64,000 bases of DNA from Hallerella sp963597395 (lineage in GTDB: Bacteria; Fibrobacterota; Fibrobacteria; Fibrobacterales; Fibrobacteraceae): NCBI GenBank assembly GCA_963597395.1, contig CAVBPX010000005.1, forward strand, positions 1 to 64,000. The letters run 5' to 3'. Positions within the stretch are counted from its first letter, which is position 1. Every line of letters starts with the position of its first letter. Below, one piece after another: positions 33,693 to 42,764 of the stretch. Both the position numbers and the translations under genes were made by a program. The notes under the pieces were generated by a model, which was not told where the DNA came from, searched no databases, and worked only from the letters and a program-made list of their open reading frames with translations.

Positions 33693-36140
33693 ATGACGCA
33701 AGACGCTTTTGAGGCTCTGCCGCTCGCCCCTTTTCGGGACGAGATTCTTGACGCGGTTTCGTCCCAAAAAAATTTGCTGTTGACGGCTCCGACGGGGTCC
33801 GGAAAATCGACGTTCATCCCGTGGATGCTTTCAAGGAAAACTTCCGAAAGGTCGTTAAGGGTCGCCGTCCTCGAACCGAGACGTCTCGCCGCTACGAGCC
33901 TTTCCCGCTACCTCGCAAGAATTTCGGGAGAAGAACTCGGAAAAGAGGTCGGCTACCGGATCCGCTTTGAATCCGCCGCGTCAAGCGACACGAAAATTCT
34001 CTACACCACCTACGGCAACTTTCTGCAATCGACGCTCCACGGAAACGAGCGCTTTGACTGGATAATCTTTGACGAATTCCACGAGCGCCGGGCGGAAATG
34101 GATCTTCTCCTCGCCTACTTTCTTGCGAAAGAAAACGACCCCTCCTCGCCGCGGATAGCCGTTCTCTCCGCGGACCTGAACCGCGAGGCACTCGAAAAAA
34201 TTTTACAGGTCAAGTGTCTGGAGGTCGGGCGGCCCGGCTTTCCTGTCGAAACGCTCAACCAGGACGTTCCCAAAGGTTCCCCGCTCGGAAAGAACGTGGA
34301 AAAGGCCCTCCGCACGCTGGAACGCAACGGAATTCTCGGAACGACGCTCGTCTTTTTGCCGGGAAAGGGCGAAATTTCAAGCGTACACCGCCACCTCGAC
34401 GAGGCTTTCGGCTATGGCAAACGAAAAATTCTCGAACTCTACGGCGGACAGAACCGGGAAACCGAACGCGAAATTTTTTTGGAAACGGACGAGCCGCGCA
34501 TCATCCTTTCGACGAACATCGCCGAGACGAGCCTCACCATCCCCTCCGTGACGGGCGTCATCGATTCCGGACTTGAACGCACAACGGAATTTAGCCCCGG
34601 AGAGGACCGGAACATTTTAAGGCTCGCGCGCATCAGCCTACAAAACGCCGTCCAGCGCACGGGCCGCGCGGGGCGCACCCAAAAAGGCGTCTGCATCCGG
34701 CTGTGGAGCAAACGGGAAGAGGCTCTTTTTTCAAAAGCGATCGTCCCCGAAATCCAAAAGGCGGACCTCCGCCCGATCCTCCTGAAAAAAGCGGCACTCG
34801 AAAAACTTTTGGGAGGGAAAAGACTTTCGCTTCCGACCGAACCGGAGACGTCGCTCGAAAAAAAGGCAATCAAGGCCCTAGTCCAATACGGCTTTCTTTC
34901 CGAGGACGGAAGCATTACGAGTCGCGGTGAAAGCGCGCTGCAAATTCCGCTGAACGCTTTGGAACTCGCCCGGGCCTTTCTCGAAGCGGATGCGCTTTCG
35001 ATGCTTTCGCTCGCAACACTCGCCATTCTCGATTCCGACGCTCCGGCTAAGAAAAACGGAGAGCCTCGGGACGTCCTTGAAGCGGCGCGCGAAATGCTTC
35101 GCGAAAAATCGGGAGCGGACCGCGAAACGATGCTTGCGTTTCGGCGCGTACGGGATTTTGCGCGGGAAAGAAGCGGAAAGGAACTTTCGCCCGGAAACCC
35201 GGAAGAAACCGTCCGGCTTTTTTTGAAGGCCTTCCCCGAAGCACTTGCGATTCAAAGCGGAAGCTCCTACAAGGCGCCGAGCGGAACCTTCTCCATTCCG
35301 GAAGCCTCGAAAAAAGGCGCGCGCGCCGTTCTCGTCTTTCACATCTTGCGTACAAATTCATCCGTCAAGTCCGAGACGCACGCCGGTTTCTATCTGGAAG
35401 TTCCCGAAAACTTTTTGCCAAAAGAAAATGCGGAAGTCCGCTACGAACTCTTGTGGCGCTCGGGACAGGAACGCTACATCGGGCTTGAAATTTGCACGGG
35501 CGGCGGTATCGAAATTTCGCGCCGGGAAGTTCTCCCGCAGGAAGCCTCGCCAGAAGTCCTTACAAGGCTCCGGGAACTGACCGGAAAAACGTGGATGGAA
35601 CGTCACCTCCGCGAAGATCTTTCGCACCTCTGGATGGACGATGCGAACAAGGTTCTTCTGTGCAAAATGAAGCTCGCCGCGAAAAACTTTCCCGAATATT
35701 CCCTTCCCAAGTGGGACGAGGACGATATGAACCTCGTCGTCGAGGATTTTCTCTTTGGACATTTTTTAATGCGCGAACTTACGCCGGAACTTTTCCGCAG
35801 CAAAATGAAGGAATATTTTGGCGAGAACATGATCGGATGGCTCGAAAAAATGTTCCCCGATTCGATGCTCCTCCCGAACGGAAAACGGGCGCGCTATCAT
35901 TATGTCGAAGGCTCACCCGTCGAACTTTCCGCCCGCATCGAGGACTTTATGACACTCCGCGGAGAACATGCGATTGCCGCAGGGAAGGTCAAGGTCCGCT
36001 ACGACATTCTCGCGCCGAACTTTCGCACGGCCCAAAAAACATGGGACCTCACGGGATTCTGGCAAAACACCTACCCGCAAATACGAAAGGAGCTCCGGGG
36101 CAGATACCCGAAGCATCCCTGGCCGGAAACGGTCGTTTGA
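33693..36140 (+). CDS. hrpB: ATP-dependent DExH-box helicase HrpB
   Basis: 815 residues. Walker A is APTGSGKST (K38), the DExH box is DEFHERR (127-133), followed by STNIAETSLTIPSV and the arginine-finger motif QRTGRAGR. The C-terminus has the HrpB-specific region ending LRGRYPKHPWPE, which separates it from HrpA. Length fits HrpB (about 800-850). The cellular role of HrpB is not well defined; RNA remodelling is presumed. The ATG at 33693 lacks a clear ribosome binding site. It is convergent with the lipoprotein gene at 36153, with no terminator seen in the 12-base gap. Confidence 0.93.
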   Translation: MTQDAFEALPLAPFRDEILDAVSSQKNLLLTAPTGSGKSTFIPWMLSRKTSERSLRVAVLEPRRLAATSLSRYLARISGEELGKEVGYRIRFESAASSDTKILYTTYGNFLQSTLHGNERFDWIIFDEFHERRAEMDLLLAYFLAKENDPSSPRIAVLSADLNREALEKILQVKCLEVGRPGFPVETLNQDVPKGSPLGKNVEKALRTLERNGILGTTLVFLPGKGEISSVHRHLDEAFGYGKRKILELYGGQNRETEREIFLETDEPRIILSTNIAETSLTIPSVTGVIDSGLERTTEFSPGEDRNILRLARISLQNAVQRTGRAGRTQKGVCIRLWSKREEALFSKAIVPEIQKADLRPILLKKAALEKLLGGKRLSLPTEPETSLEKKAIKALVQYGFLSEDGSITSRGESALQIPLNALELARAFLEADALSMLSLATLAILDSDAPAKKNGEPRDVLEAAREMLREKSGADRETMLAFRRVRDFARERSGKELSPGNPEETVRLFLKAFPEALAIQSGSSYKAPSGTFSIPEASKKGARAVLVFHILRTNSSVKSETHAGFYLEVPENFLPKENAEVRYELLWRSGQERYIGLEICTGGGIEISRREVLPQEASPEVLTRLRELTGKTWMERHLREDLSHLWMDDANKVLLCKMKLAAKNFPEYSLPKWDEDDMNLVVEDFLFGHFLMRELTPELFRSKMKEYFGENMIGWLEKMFPDSMLLPNGKRARYHYVEGSPVELSARIEDFMTLRGEHAIAAGKVKVRYDILAPNFRTAQKTWDLTGFWQNTYPQIRKELRGRYPKHPWPETVV

Positions 36141-36152
36141 GACTTCCGAAAA

Positions 36153-37301
36153 TTATTCTTCTTCGATGGCCGTCCAAACCTTGGGAGCGGCGTATTCCGT
36201 CGAATCGTCCGAATTTTCAAATTCAAAACCGGACTTCTTGAGATCCGAAACGGTGCCGTATTCCACGGCCGGGCAGGAAACCTTTTTGGCCGCCATGCAC
36301 TTGTCAACGGTGAGCGTCAGATAGTCCCCGAACACGGCCCAAACGCCTTCGCGCTGAATTTTGACCGAGGAATCGTCCATGCCGGTTTTTCCCTTGAGCG
36401 TGTAGGTTTCGTCGTCTTGCAAATCAAGCACCCATTTGAGAGTATCGTTGCTTTCCGCGCTCCAGCCGGACCCCGTGAAAAGCGAAGCATCCGGATACTC
36501 CACCGTCATCGAAGAGACCTTGTATTCCTTCTTCTCGATTTGATTGTCGAGCATGTAAGAGCCGTTTCCGGTTTCCGCGACATAGGAAGAGAGAATCGAA
36601 ACCTTCCCGACCGCATGCACGGGGAGCGTGAGCAAATGCTGACGGTGCACGTCATAGTAGCCCGCGTCAAAGGACTCGGACGTGATGCGAACGTATTCGC
36701 CGTTTTTATAGAAGCGGAAAAGCGCGGAAGAATCGCCGTCCGACCATTCGAGAATTTTCCCGACGAGGCTGTCGGCCCGCGAAAGAACGCCGGAATAAAC
36801 CTGGCGGGTCGCCTTTTCCACGGAGACAGGATCCGCATCGTCGATCTTCACCATCAGACTGGAATCTTCCATGGAAAATTCCAGACGGATGCCCTTCGTA
36901 ATCCAGGCGAGGACGGAATCTCCCTTGGAATCGTTTGTCGCATAGACGAAGCCGGAAGTTGTGTCAAAGGAAAGAACTCCCGAAGAGAGATCCGTCTTTA
37001 CGGCGACCGTCCCGTAAGTGGTTTCCGAACTTTTTTCGTCAACGAACCAAAGCGAATAGAGACCGTTCTTGCCGGCGGAAAGCCAGAGATTCGTTCCGAA
37101 TCGGCTGCCGAGGTTCATGTTCGAATACAGGTTCGATGCGTCAAAGGAGGGCGAAGGTTCGACCGAAGAAGAAGAAGAAAGTTCCTCGCCGGAAGAAGAC
37201 GAAACGTCCGATTCGCGGCTCGCGTCGCTTCCCGAATCGCTACAGGCGGAAAGGGCGAGAACGGATCCAAGTGCAAACGGCAAAATGTGATTCCATTTCA
37301 T
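36153..37301 (-). CDS. Lipoprotein with poly-serine tract, unknown function
   Basis: 382 residues from the ATG at 37301 (MKWNHILPFALGS), with GAGG about 8 bases upstream. The lipobox is ALSAC. A Ser/Glu/Asp-rich stretch (about 20-50) typical of Fibrobacter lipoproteins precedes a beta-rich part with repeated SVEK, DGDSSALFRFYKNGEYVRI and DETYTLKGKTG elements. This could be two or three lipocalin- or META-like strand blocks, but no family is certain. It is the last gene of the minus-strand run and may have its own promoter at 37326-37354. Confidence 0.75.
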   Translation of the reverse strand: MKWNHILPFALGSVLALSACSDSGSDASRESDVSSSSGEELSSSSSVEPSPSFDASNLYSNMNLGSRFGTNLWLSAGKNGLYSLWFVDEKSSETTYGTVAVKTDLSSGVLSFDTTSGFVYATNDSKGDSVLAWITKGIRLEFSMEDSSLMVKIDDADPVSVEKATRQVYSGVLSRADSLVGKILEWSDGDSSALFRFYKNGEYVRITSESFDAGYYDVHRQHLLTLPVHAVGKVSILSSYVAETGNGSYMLDNQIEKKEYKVSSMTVEYPDASLFTGSGWSAESNDTLKWVLDLQDDETYTLKGKTGMDDSSVKIQREGVWAVFGDYLTLTVDKCMAAKKVSCPAVEYGTVSDLKKSGFEFENSDDSTEYAAPKVWTAIEEE

Positions 37302-37325
37302 AATGGGCCTCATTGTTTTTCCTTA

Positions 37326-37354
37326 AATCTACACCTTTTCGGGTAAAATCGCAA
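37326..37354 (-). promoter_or_regulatory. Possible promoter of the 36153 lipoprotein gene
   Basis: On the minus strand, TTGCGA (37349-37354), a 17-base spacer and TAGATT (37326-37331) lie 24 bases before the start codon. The boxes are imperfect. Confidence 0.4.
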
Positions 37355-37361
37355 AGTTTTT

Positions 37362-38231
37362 TTAAAACGGCGAACCCGGATTATAGCCCAAATCCCGCTT
37401 GGCGTCGTCAATTTCCGGAGCGGCATCGTAACGGAACCCGGAAAGGGCCTGCTTCGCCGAAACGCTCCCCGGACAAAGGAGCTGCTTTAAACTCGCAAGG
37501 ACGTGACAAATCCACAGCGGGACGCCCAGAATCTTCTTTTGAAAGCCGGCGCGTTCCATCGAAACCTTTGCCATCTCGTAAAGGGAAAGGACCTTTGACC
37601 CCGCAAGCGCATAAACCTTTCCTTCCGCCGCGGGGACTGTTGCCGCAAGCGCAATGCCGCGCACCAGATCCTCGGTCCGGACGGGCCGCTTGAGGCACTT
37701 TCCCTTTCCCGGCAAAAAAATCAGCGGGGATTTTTTGAGATACTTTAAAAACAGCATGTATTCCGCACCGCCCGTTTGTTCGACGACAAGGGTCGGGCGC
37801 ACAATCGTGTAGGGAATGCCCGAATTTTTGACAAGCCTCTCGGCAAGGAACTTGCTCTTTCCGTAGTCGGTGAGGTCCGGGTAGATGACCGAGATGCTCG
37901 ATACAAAGAGAAAGCGTTTTGCACCGGCGGCTTTGGCGGCAAGCAGCACGTTCCGCGTTCCCTCGTAGTTGATTTTTTCAAATGCGCTTTTCTTTTTGGA
38001 AAGGATGACCGCGGCGAGATGGCACACGATATCCACGTTCCGAAAGACGTCAAGAAGCGTTTCCGGCTTTTGCACGTCCCCGTAAAAGATTTCGACTTCT
38101 TTCGGAAGCCTCCTTGTTTCGCCCTGGCCTGCAAGCGTCAGCACGCGGACGGAATGCCCCATCGAAAGAAATTTTTTCGAGAGCCGCGTACCGACCACCC
38201 CCGCGCCGCCCGTAATCAAGACATTAGCCAT
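37362..38231 (-). CDS. NAD(P)-dependent sugar epimerase/dehydratase (extended SDR)
   Basis: 289 residues. The cofactor loop is ITGGAGVVGTRL at the N-terminus and the catalytic pair is YGKSK; VSSISVIYP and IVRPTLV fit an extended SDR. The substrate-binding end is shorter than in GalE. Its ATG overlaps the end of the GT2 gene by 8 bases, and that gene overlaps the decarboxylase-like gene, so the three should work on one sugar or lipid-linked sugar. The exact reaction cannot be told. Confidence 0.85.
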   Translation of the reverse strand: MANVLITGGAGVVGTRLSKKFLSMGHSVRVLTLAGQGETRRLPKEVEIFYGDVQKPETLLDVFRNVDIVCHLAAVILSKKKSAFEKINYEGTRNVLLAAKAAGAKRFLFVSSISVIYPDLTDYGKSKFLAERLVKNSGIPYTIVRPTLVVEQTGGAEYMLFLKYLKKSPLIFLPGKGKCLKRPVRTEDLVRGIALAATVPAAEGKVYALAGSKVLSLYEMAKVSMERAGFQKKILGVPLWICHVLASLKQLLCPGSVSAKQALSGFRYDAAPEIDDAKRDLGYNPGSPF

Positions 38232-38967
38232 AACGCCCCCAACACTTTAAAAAAGAAATGCGCAAAACGCGGAGCCCGTAAGGGATTACATACAAATTAG
38301 ACTTTTCGCCCGCATAGCGCGTCCGCACGGGAACCTCGGCAACCTTCCTTTTTTGGGCATCGGCAATCGAAAGTATTTCGAGGTCGATGTCGAACGATCC
38401 ACTGAGACTTTTAAACGAAAGCGTTTTTAAAAATTCCGTCCGATAGGCGAGAAGACCGCTGTGACGATCCGTTAACTTGTTTTTAAACACAAGATTTTCG
38501 ACAAAAGAGAGAAACATTCCGCCCAAAAACTTGTAAAGGGGCATTTTCCCCTTTTGCGCCGAGCCTTTTTCGGCAAGCCTCGAACCTTGCACAATGTCCG
38601 CACCGGAACTTTCCAGTCTGGAAATCATCGGCAAAATGGCCTCCGCCGGATACTGACCGTCCCCGTGCAAGCACACGGCAAACCTCACCGAGTCCGAATC
38701 GAAAAGTTCAATGGCCCGCGAAAGTCCGCACTTGACAACGGCACCGTAGCCCTGATTTTTGGAAAATGTTTCTATCCGCACGCGCGTCCGAATTTCGCCT
38801 TTCAAAAAACGTTTGGCGACATCGTGCGTTTCGTCAGAGCTTCCGTCATCGACTATCAGAATTTCCCTTGTGCGCATCAGCACTTCGGGAGGAATCGATT
38901 CCAGAAGGTTACCGAGTTCCCGCGCCACATTGAAGGCCGGAACAAAAATGAACAGGTCCCTATTCAT
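38224..38967 (-). CDS. Family 2 glycosyltransferase (DPM1-like)
   Basis: 247 residues. The nucleotide-sugar loop is VPAFNVARELGNLLESIP with ILIVDDGSSDET, and the metal site is HGDGQYPAE; LTDRHSGLLAYR follows. The pattern matches polyprenyl-phosphate glycosyltransferases of the DPM1/ArnC group, but the C-terminal membrane pair of ArnC is absent. It probably adds a sugar to a lipid carrier or glycan at the inner membrane face. The start overlaps the previous gene by four bases (ATGA), and its end overlaps the SDR gene. Confidence 0.88.
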   Translation of the reverse strand: MNRDLFIFVPAFNVARELGNLLESIPPEVLMRTREILIVDDGSSDETHDVAKRFLKGEIRTRVRIETFSKNQGYGAVVKCGLSRAIELFDSDSVRFAVCLHGDGQYPAEAILPMISRLESSGADIVQGSRLAEKGSAQKGKMPLYKFLGGMFLSFVENLVFKNKLTDRHSGLLAYRTEFLKTLSFKSLSGSFDIDLEILSIADAQKRKVAEVPVRTRYAGEKSNLYVIPYGLRVLRISFLKCWGRYG

Positions 38968-40025
38968 TTTTTCTTTGCGCCGTAATGGGCGTCAAACCAT
39001 AAAAGCGATCTTTCGAGTGCGCATTCGATTGAGACCTTCGCTTCGAATCCGAGAAGCCGCTTTGCCTTTTCCACCGAGGGAACACGCCGCATGGAATCCT
39101 CGTAACCCTTTCCGTAAAATTCCTCGCCCGAAAGTTTTCGAAACGGCGGAAGGGAGCTTTCTTCGACGGATTTCATTTTCACATAAATTCGCCGCATCAG
39201 CACGGCCAATTCCAAAATTGAAAGCTCGTTTCGGGAGTTTCCCACATTGAAGGCGTTCCCGTAAGCGGTTTTGGAATTTTGAAACAGGCAGAACATAAAT
39301 TCGACGGCGTCCTCGATGGCCGTAAACGTGCGACGTGCGCGACCTTCGTTTACAAGGACCATCGGTTCGTTTCGCACAAGCGCGGACGAGAAGCTCGCGA
39401 GAACGCGCGGAATGCCCTCGCCATCGACTCCGGGCATAAAGTCCATCCACGGGCCGATAAAGTTGAACGGACGAACGATGCTGTAACGAAGATTCGGAAG
39501 GCTCGCAATGAACCTTTCGGAAAGCTGCTTCGCCGCGGCATAGGACCAGCGGGAAGCGGAAACGGGCCCGAGAACAAAGTCCGAAGAGTCCTCGTCAAGG
39601 ACATCCGAATCCGCCCGCGTTTTTCCGTAAACTTCCGACGTGGAAAAATATATTAGCCAGGAACCTTCCCGGGCGCACATTTCGGCGAGCCTTGCCGGGT
39701 GCGTAAAGTTGCTCTCGATAACGGCGCGGGCCTCTCCCATGTAACGGCTCGGGGTGCAAATCGCGGCGAGGTTCACCACGATATCGCACATTGAAACCCT
39801 CTTCGCCACTTCCGTCCGGGCGATGTCCGCACACAGAAATTCCACGTTCGGATTTTTTTGACGGAGAACATCCTCGACGCGGTGAAAGTCCAGATCGACG
39901 ACGAGAATTTTCCAGCGCGTGCGAACGAGCAGCTCGCGGAGCAGGTGCGAACCGACAAAGCCTCCGCCGCCGACGAGAGCGATGGAAAGGCTTGAATCGT
40001 CAAAGGAAAATTCGGTTCGGGCCAA
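38964..40025 (-). CDS. NAD-dependent sugar decarboxylase/epimerase resembling the C-terminal half of ArnA
   Basis: 353 residues if it starts at the TTG at 40025, right after the upstream lipoprotein stop. ATG starts at 40076 or 40112 would overlap that gene, so the start is uncertain. The SDR cofactor loop is ALVGGGGFVGSHLL. FNFIGPWMDF, RRTFTAIEDAVEF, NVGNSRNELSI and the late FYGKGYEDSMRRVPSVEKAKRLLGF closely follow the UDP-glucuronate dehydrogenase/decarboxylase half of ArnA. The formyltransferase half is missing. It may turn a UDP-uronate into a pentose or keto-pentose. The active-site Tyr-Lys pair is probably in SYAAAK. It is coupled with the GT2. Confidence 0.8.
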   Translation of the reverse strand: MARTEFSFDDSSLSIALVGGGGFVGSHLLRELLVRTRWKILVVDLDFHRVEDVLRQKNPNVEFLCADIARTEVAKRVSMCDIVVNLAAICTPSRYMGEARAVIESNFTHPARLAEMCAREGSWLIYFSTSEVYGKTRADSDVLDEDSSDFVLGPVSASRWSYAAAKQLSERFIASLPNLRYSIVRPFNFIGPWMDFMPGVDGEGIPRVLASFSSALVRNEPMVLVNEGRARRTFTAIEDAVEFMFCLFQNSKTAYGNAFNVGNSRNELSILELAVLMRRIYVKMKSVEESSLPPFRKLSGEEFYGKGYEDSMRRVPSVEKAKRLLGFEAKVSIECALERSLLWFDAHYGAKKK

Positions 40026-40026
40026 C

Positions 40027-40464
40027 TTATTCCCGGATGCTGAACGCTTCGGAATCCCCGCGGATTCTTGCCGCATTATAGGCTTCCACGTGAACGACGG
40101 CGGAGTCCGCAACCGGAACCGTTTCGGGGTTCAGATAGGCCTTGACGGTCGTGCAATGCGTTCCGTCCGGAGCCTCTTCGCCGACAGACGTATCAAAGAG
40201 GGAAACATTCCCGTCCGCCGTGCGGAGCGTTACCTTGAACGAACCCGCATTCTTGTACTTCGCAACGAACGTCACCTCGACGGAATCCCCGAGATGGAAC
40301 GTCTCGCCGCCTTCGGGCGCAAAGACCTTGACGCCGTCCTCGTCGAGCGAACAGTCATAATCTTTGCCGTCCGAATCGGAATCGGAGCTGCCGGAACTGC
40401 TGCTGCAGCCCGCGATAACGGTGGCAAACGCAAAGGCGGAGAACTTCCAAAAAAGGCTTTTCAT
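40027..40464 (-). CDS. Small lipoprotein, unknown function
   Basis: 145 residues, with TAGGAGTC before the ATG. The lipobox is VIAGC, followed by a Ser/Asp linker (SSSSGSSDSDSDGKD). The rest looks like one immunoglobulin- or Kre9-like beta-sandwich: VFAPEGGETFHLGDSVEVTFVAKYKNAGSFKVTLRTADG and VHVEAYNAARI. Two cysteines (DYDCSL, GTHCTT) could form a disulfide. It starts 16 bases after the beta-barrel gene, so they are probably made together at the outer membrane. Confidence 0.75.
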   Translation of the reverse strand: MKSLFWKFSAFAFATVIAGCSSSSGSSDSDSDGKDYDCSLDEDGVKVFAPEGGETFHLGDSVEVTFVAKYKNAGSFKVTLRTADGNVSLFDTSVGEEAPDGTHCTTVKAYLNPETVPVADSAVVHVEAYNAARIRGDSEAFSIRE

Positions 40465-40480
40465 TTTTGACTCCTACAAA

Positions 40481-41587
40481 TTAAAGGAAACTGGCCTTGA
40501 TGCCGACCGCAAGCGTCCATTCCTCAAGGAACGCTCCAAAGTCGGGCAAATTCCATTTTTGCATCGGACTTTCGTCATATTCGTCATTCGGATTCGCCGC
40601 GTTCGCCTTGTCGTGCAAGGGAAGCGAGAACGCGATAAAAATCGGATAGTCCGAGCGCGAAAATTCAAGGCCATAGACAAGGGCTAGCGACCATGCCTGG
40701 TGATCGGGATCCGGCCGCGGGTCATACACGCCGACCTTTTCGGACGGAATCCAGGCGACGCCCAGCGGCGCGGAGAACGTGAGACCGAAGGAATGTACAA
40801 AGTTTTCCTGTCCGCGATACGCATAGGCCACGCTCGCCGAAACGCTCGGAGGCGTAAATCCGCCGAGATCGTTTTCGCCATACCACTTGAAGTGATACTC
40901 AAAGCGGTCGTCCCCGTCCGTATCGTAATCCTTGAAGTAGGAATCGTTAAACTCGTTTTCGCCGCCAAAGCGGATGTTGAACGGATGCGTGTACGTCAAC
41001 GAATAGAGCCACATTCCGTTTTCGGTATCGCGCGTATAGTTCCAGCCGAGGGCCGCGGAATAGACGCCCGAGCCTTTCTGGAATCCCGTAGGAAGAAACT
41101 CCTGCGAAGCGTCCGTTCCCCGCTTGATGTCGTACTGGCCCGTCGGAATTGTAAGCGAAAGCGAGAGGTTTGCGGCCCCGCCGCTTCCGACAATCTGGGA
41201 AACGTCGATTGAAATGTCGCCAAGGCCGCCCGTTGTGCGATCAAGAGGAGCCTGGTTTGTGCGGTATTGCACTTCGCCGCGGTGCGACATAAAGGGCACG
41301 GAAACGCCCACCGAAGTGGACCAGAGAGGCTTAAAGGAAAAGCGCGGCGTAAAGGTGAACGCGGAATAATTTTCGCCGACGCTCATCTTGGTGAAGACTT
41401 CCGCTTCCACAAGGCCGCCGTTAACGCCCTGACCTATCCACTTGATGCCGTCCGAAGCTCCCCCGCCGCTTCCGCCCGCGCCGCATCCGCCAATGGACGC
41501 CCACGGCGTCTTCGGAGATTCCGGGGTGAGCATGGAAAGGGAAAATCCCGCGACACAGGCCAAAGCAATTGATAAGAACTTCTTCAT
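40481..41587 (-). CDS. Predicted outer-membrane beta-barrel protein
   Basis: 368 residues with GAGGAA before the ATG. A signal peptide (about 1-20) leads to a Gly/Ser-rich segment with one cysteine (GGCGAGGSGGG) and then regular alternating strands (FTFTPRFSFKPLWSTSVGVSVPF, GDISIDVSQ, NLSLSLTIPTG, VSASVAYAYRG). It ends in a C-terminal aromatic-type KASFL. This resembles meta-pathway or FadL-like transporter barrels, but the family is not certain. It lies between two lipoprotein genes, which may act with it on the cell surface. Confidence 0.75.
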   Translation of the reverse strand: MKKFLSIALACVAGFSLSMLTPESPKTPWASIGGCGAGGSGGGASDGIKWIGQGVNGGLVEAEVFTKMSVGENYSAFTFTPRFSFKPLWSTSVGVSVPFMSHRGEVQYRTNQAPLDRTTGGLGDISIDVSQIVGSGGAANLSLSLTIPTGQYDIKRGTDASQEFLPTGFQKGSGVYSAALGWNYTRDTENGMWLYSLTYTHPFNIRFGGENEFNDSYFKDYDTDGDDRFEYHFKWYGENDLGGFTPPSVSASVAYAYRGQENFVHSFGLTFSAPLGVAWIPSEKVGVYDPRPDPDHQAWSLALVYGLEFSRSDYPIFIAFSLPLHDKANAANPNDEYDESPMQKWNLPDFGAFLEEWTLAVGIKASFL

Positions 41588-41597
41588 CGGGAATTCC

Positions 41598-42755
41598 TCA
41601 GGGGATGTAAAGCAGGTAGCCGTTGTTGGTTCCGGTGGCCATCAAATGCCCGCTCGGCGAGCGTCCGCCGATGAGAGGTACCGGTGCAATTTCGCGAACG
41701 GAGCCGTTCCATTCCACGGCAAGGTCCCGGGGCGCAGAAGCGGAAAGCGAGACTTCGCGCATCGCCGTCCTGCCGACCGAAAGGTCCCACGTCGATTCGT
41801 CCAAAAGATCGTTTTTGTTCAGGTAGGAATTTCCGGAAGCGAATTCCGCCCACACAAGGAACAGCCGGTCTCCATACTTCCACCACCGCGGAAAGACAGG
41901 GGAAGAAAGCATCCCGTCCAGTTTTTCGACTGCCACCGGGGAGGACGATTCGGAAAGTTCCTGCACATAGGACGCCCATTCAAACGAAGAGGCGAGGGAA
42001 TGGAAGGCGACAAAGTTTCCGTCCGGGGAAATCATCAGGTTTCCGAGTTCCCCCTCCAAGACGGAATCCGGAACGGACAATCGAGCGGGCTTTTTCCCTT
42101 TGGAATAGTCCACGTAGGCAAGGCCTTTCGCATCCGAATAGACGAGCTTCACCGCCGAAGTTCCAAAGAAAGCCGCCACGGAATCCGTCGAATCAATCGC
42201 GCTTTCCGCACTTCCTACCCAAAGGTGCGGGTCCGCGTTTTCGCGCATGGAACTATCGACGAGAAAGAGCGTCGCATTGTCCGCAAGGCGCACGGCAAAA
42301 ATTCCGTATTCGATATCGTCGCAGCCCTTGGAACCCTTGGCGTTAAAGCCTCCAAGCGCCACAACAAAGCGTCCGTCGGTCGCCCATTCCGGGTCCTGAA
42401 ATTCACATTCAACGCCGGGAACGGAATCCTTCATCAAAAACCAGAGGACGTTTCCGGCCGTATCGGAAACGGTCAAGCGGTCATGCTCGCCCGCATTCTT
42501 CGCCGAAAATTCCTTTGAACCGTTCACGTTCAGGGTTCCCGAAAAGTTTAGCCAGAGCATCGAAGCCGGAAAGTTCTTTTCGTCCTGCGTCACGGAAGGA
42601 TTGCAAATCTGATGTCCGCCATTGACGTCAAAGAGCGTTCCAAAATCCGAAAGGTTGCTTTCGGACTTCGAGGACGAGGCATTTCCCTCGTAGCGCTCCG
42701 GCGAATAGCAGGCAAAGAGCACAAGGCAAAGCGGAAGGATGAATATCTTTTTCAT
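41598..42755 (-). CDS. Lipoprotein with beta-propeller-like repeats
   Basis: 385 residues. The lipobox is CLVLFAC, followed by a short Ser-rich linker (ASSSKSESN). Segments such as NPSVTQDEKNFPASMLW, DPEWATDGRFVVALGG, LMISPDGNFVAFHS and FPRWWKYGDRLFLVWAE resemble TolB/WD40-like blades. A five- or six-blade propeller on the periplasmic or outer surface is likely. Fibrobacter genomes carry paralogous families with such domains, and this may be one. The gene is followed after 10 bases by the beta-barrel gene. Confidence 0.72.
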   Translation of the reverse strand: MKKIFILPLCLVLFACYSPERYEGNASSSKSESNLSDFGTLFDVNGGHQICNPSVTQDEKNFPASMLWLNFSGTLNVNGSKEFSAKNAGEHDRLTVSDTAGNVLWFLMKDSVPGVECEFQDPEWATDGRFVVALGGFNAKGSKGCDDIEYGIFAVRLADNATLFLVDSSMRENADPHLWVGSAESAIDSTDSVAAFFGTSAVKLVYSDAKGLAYVDYSKGKKPARLSVPDSVLEGELGNLMISPDGNFVAFHSLASSFEWASYVQELSESSSPVAVEKLDGMLSSPVFPRWWKYGDRLFLVWAEFASGNSYLNKNDLLDESTWDLSVGRTAMREVSLSASAPRDLAVEWNGSVREIAPVPLIGGRSPSGHLMATGTNNGYLLYIP

Positions 42756-42764
42756 GGAAAATTC

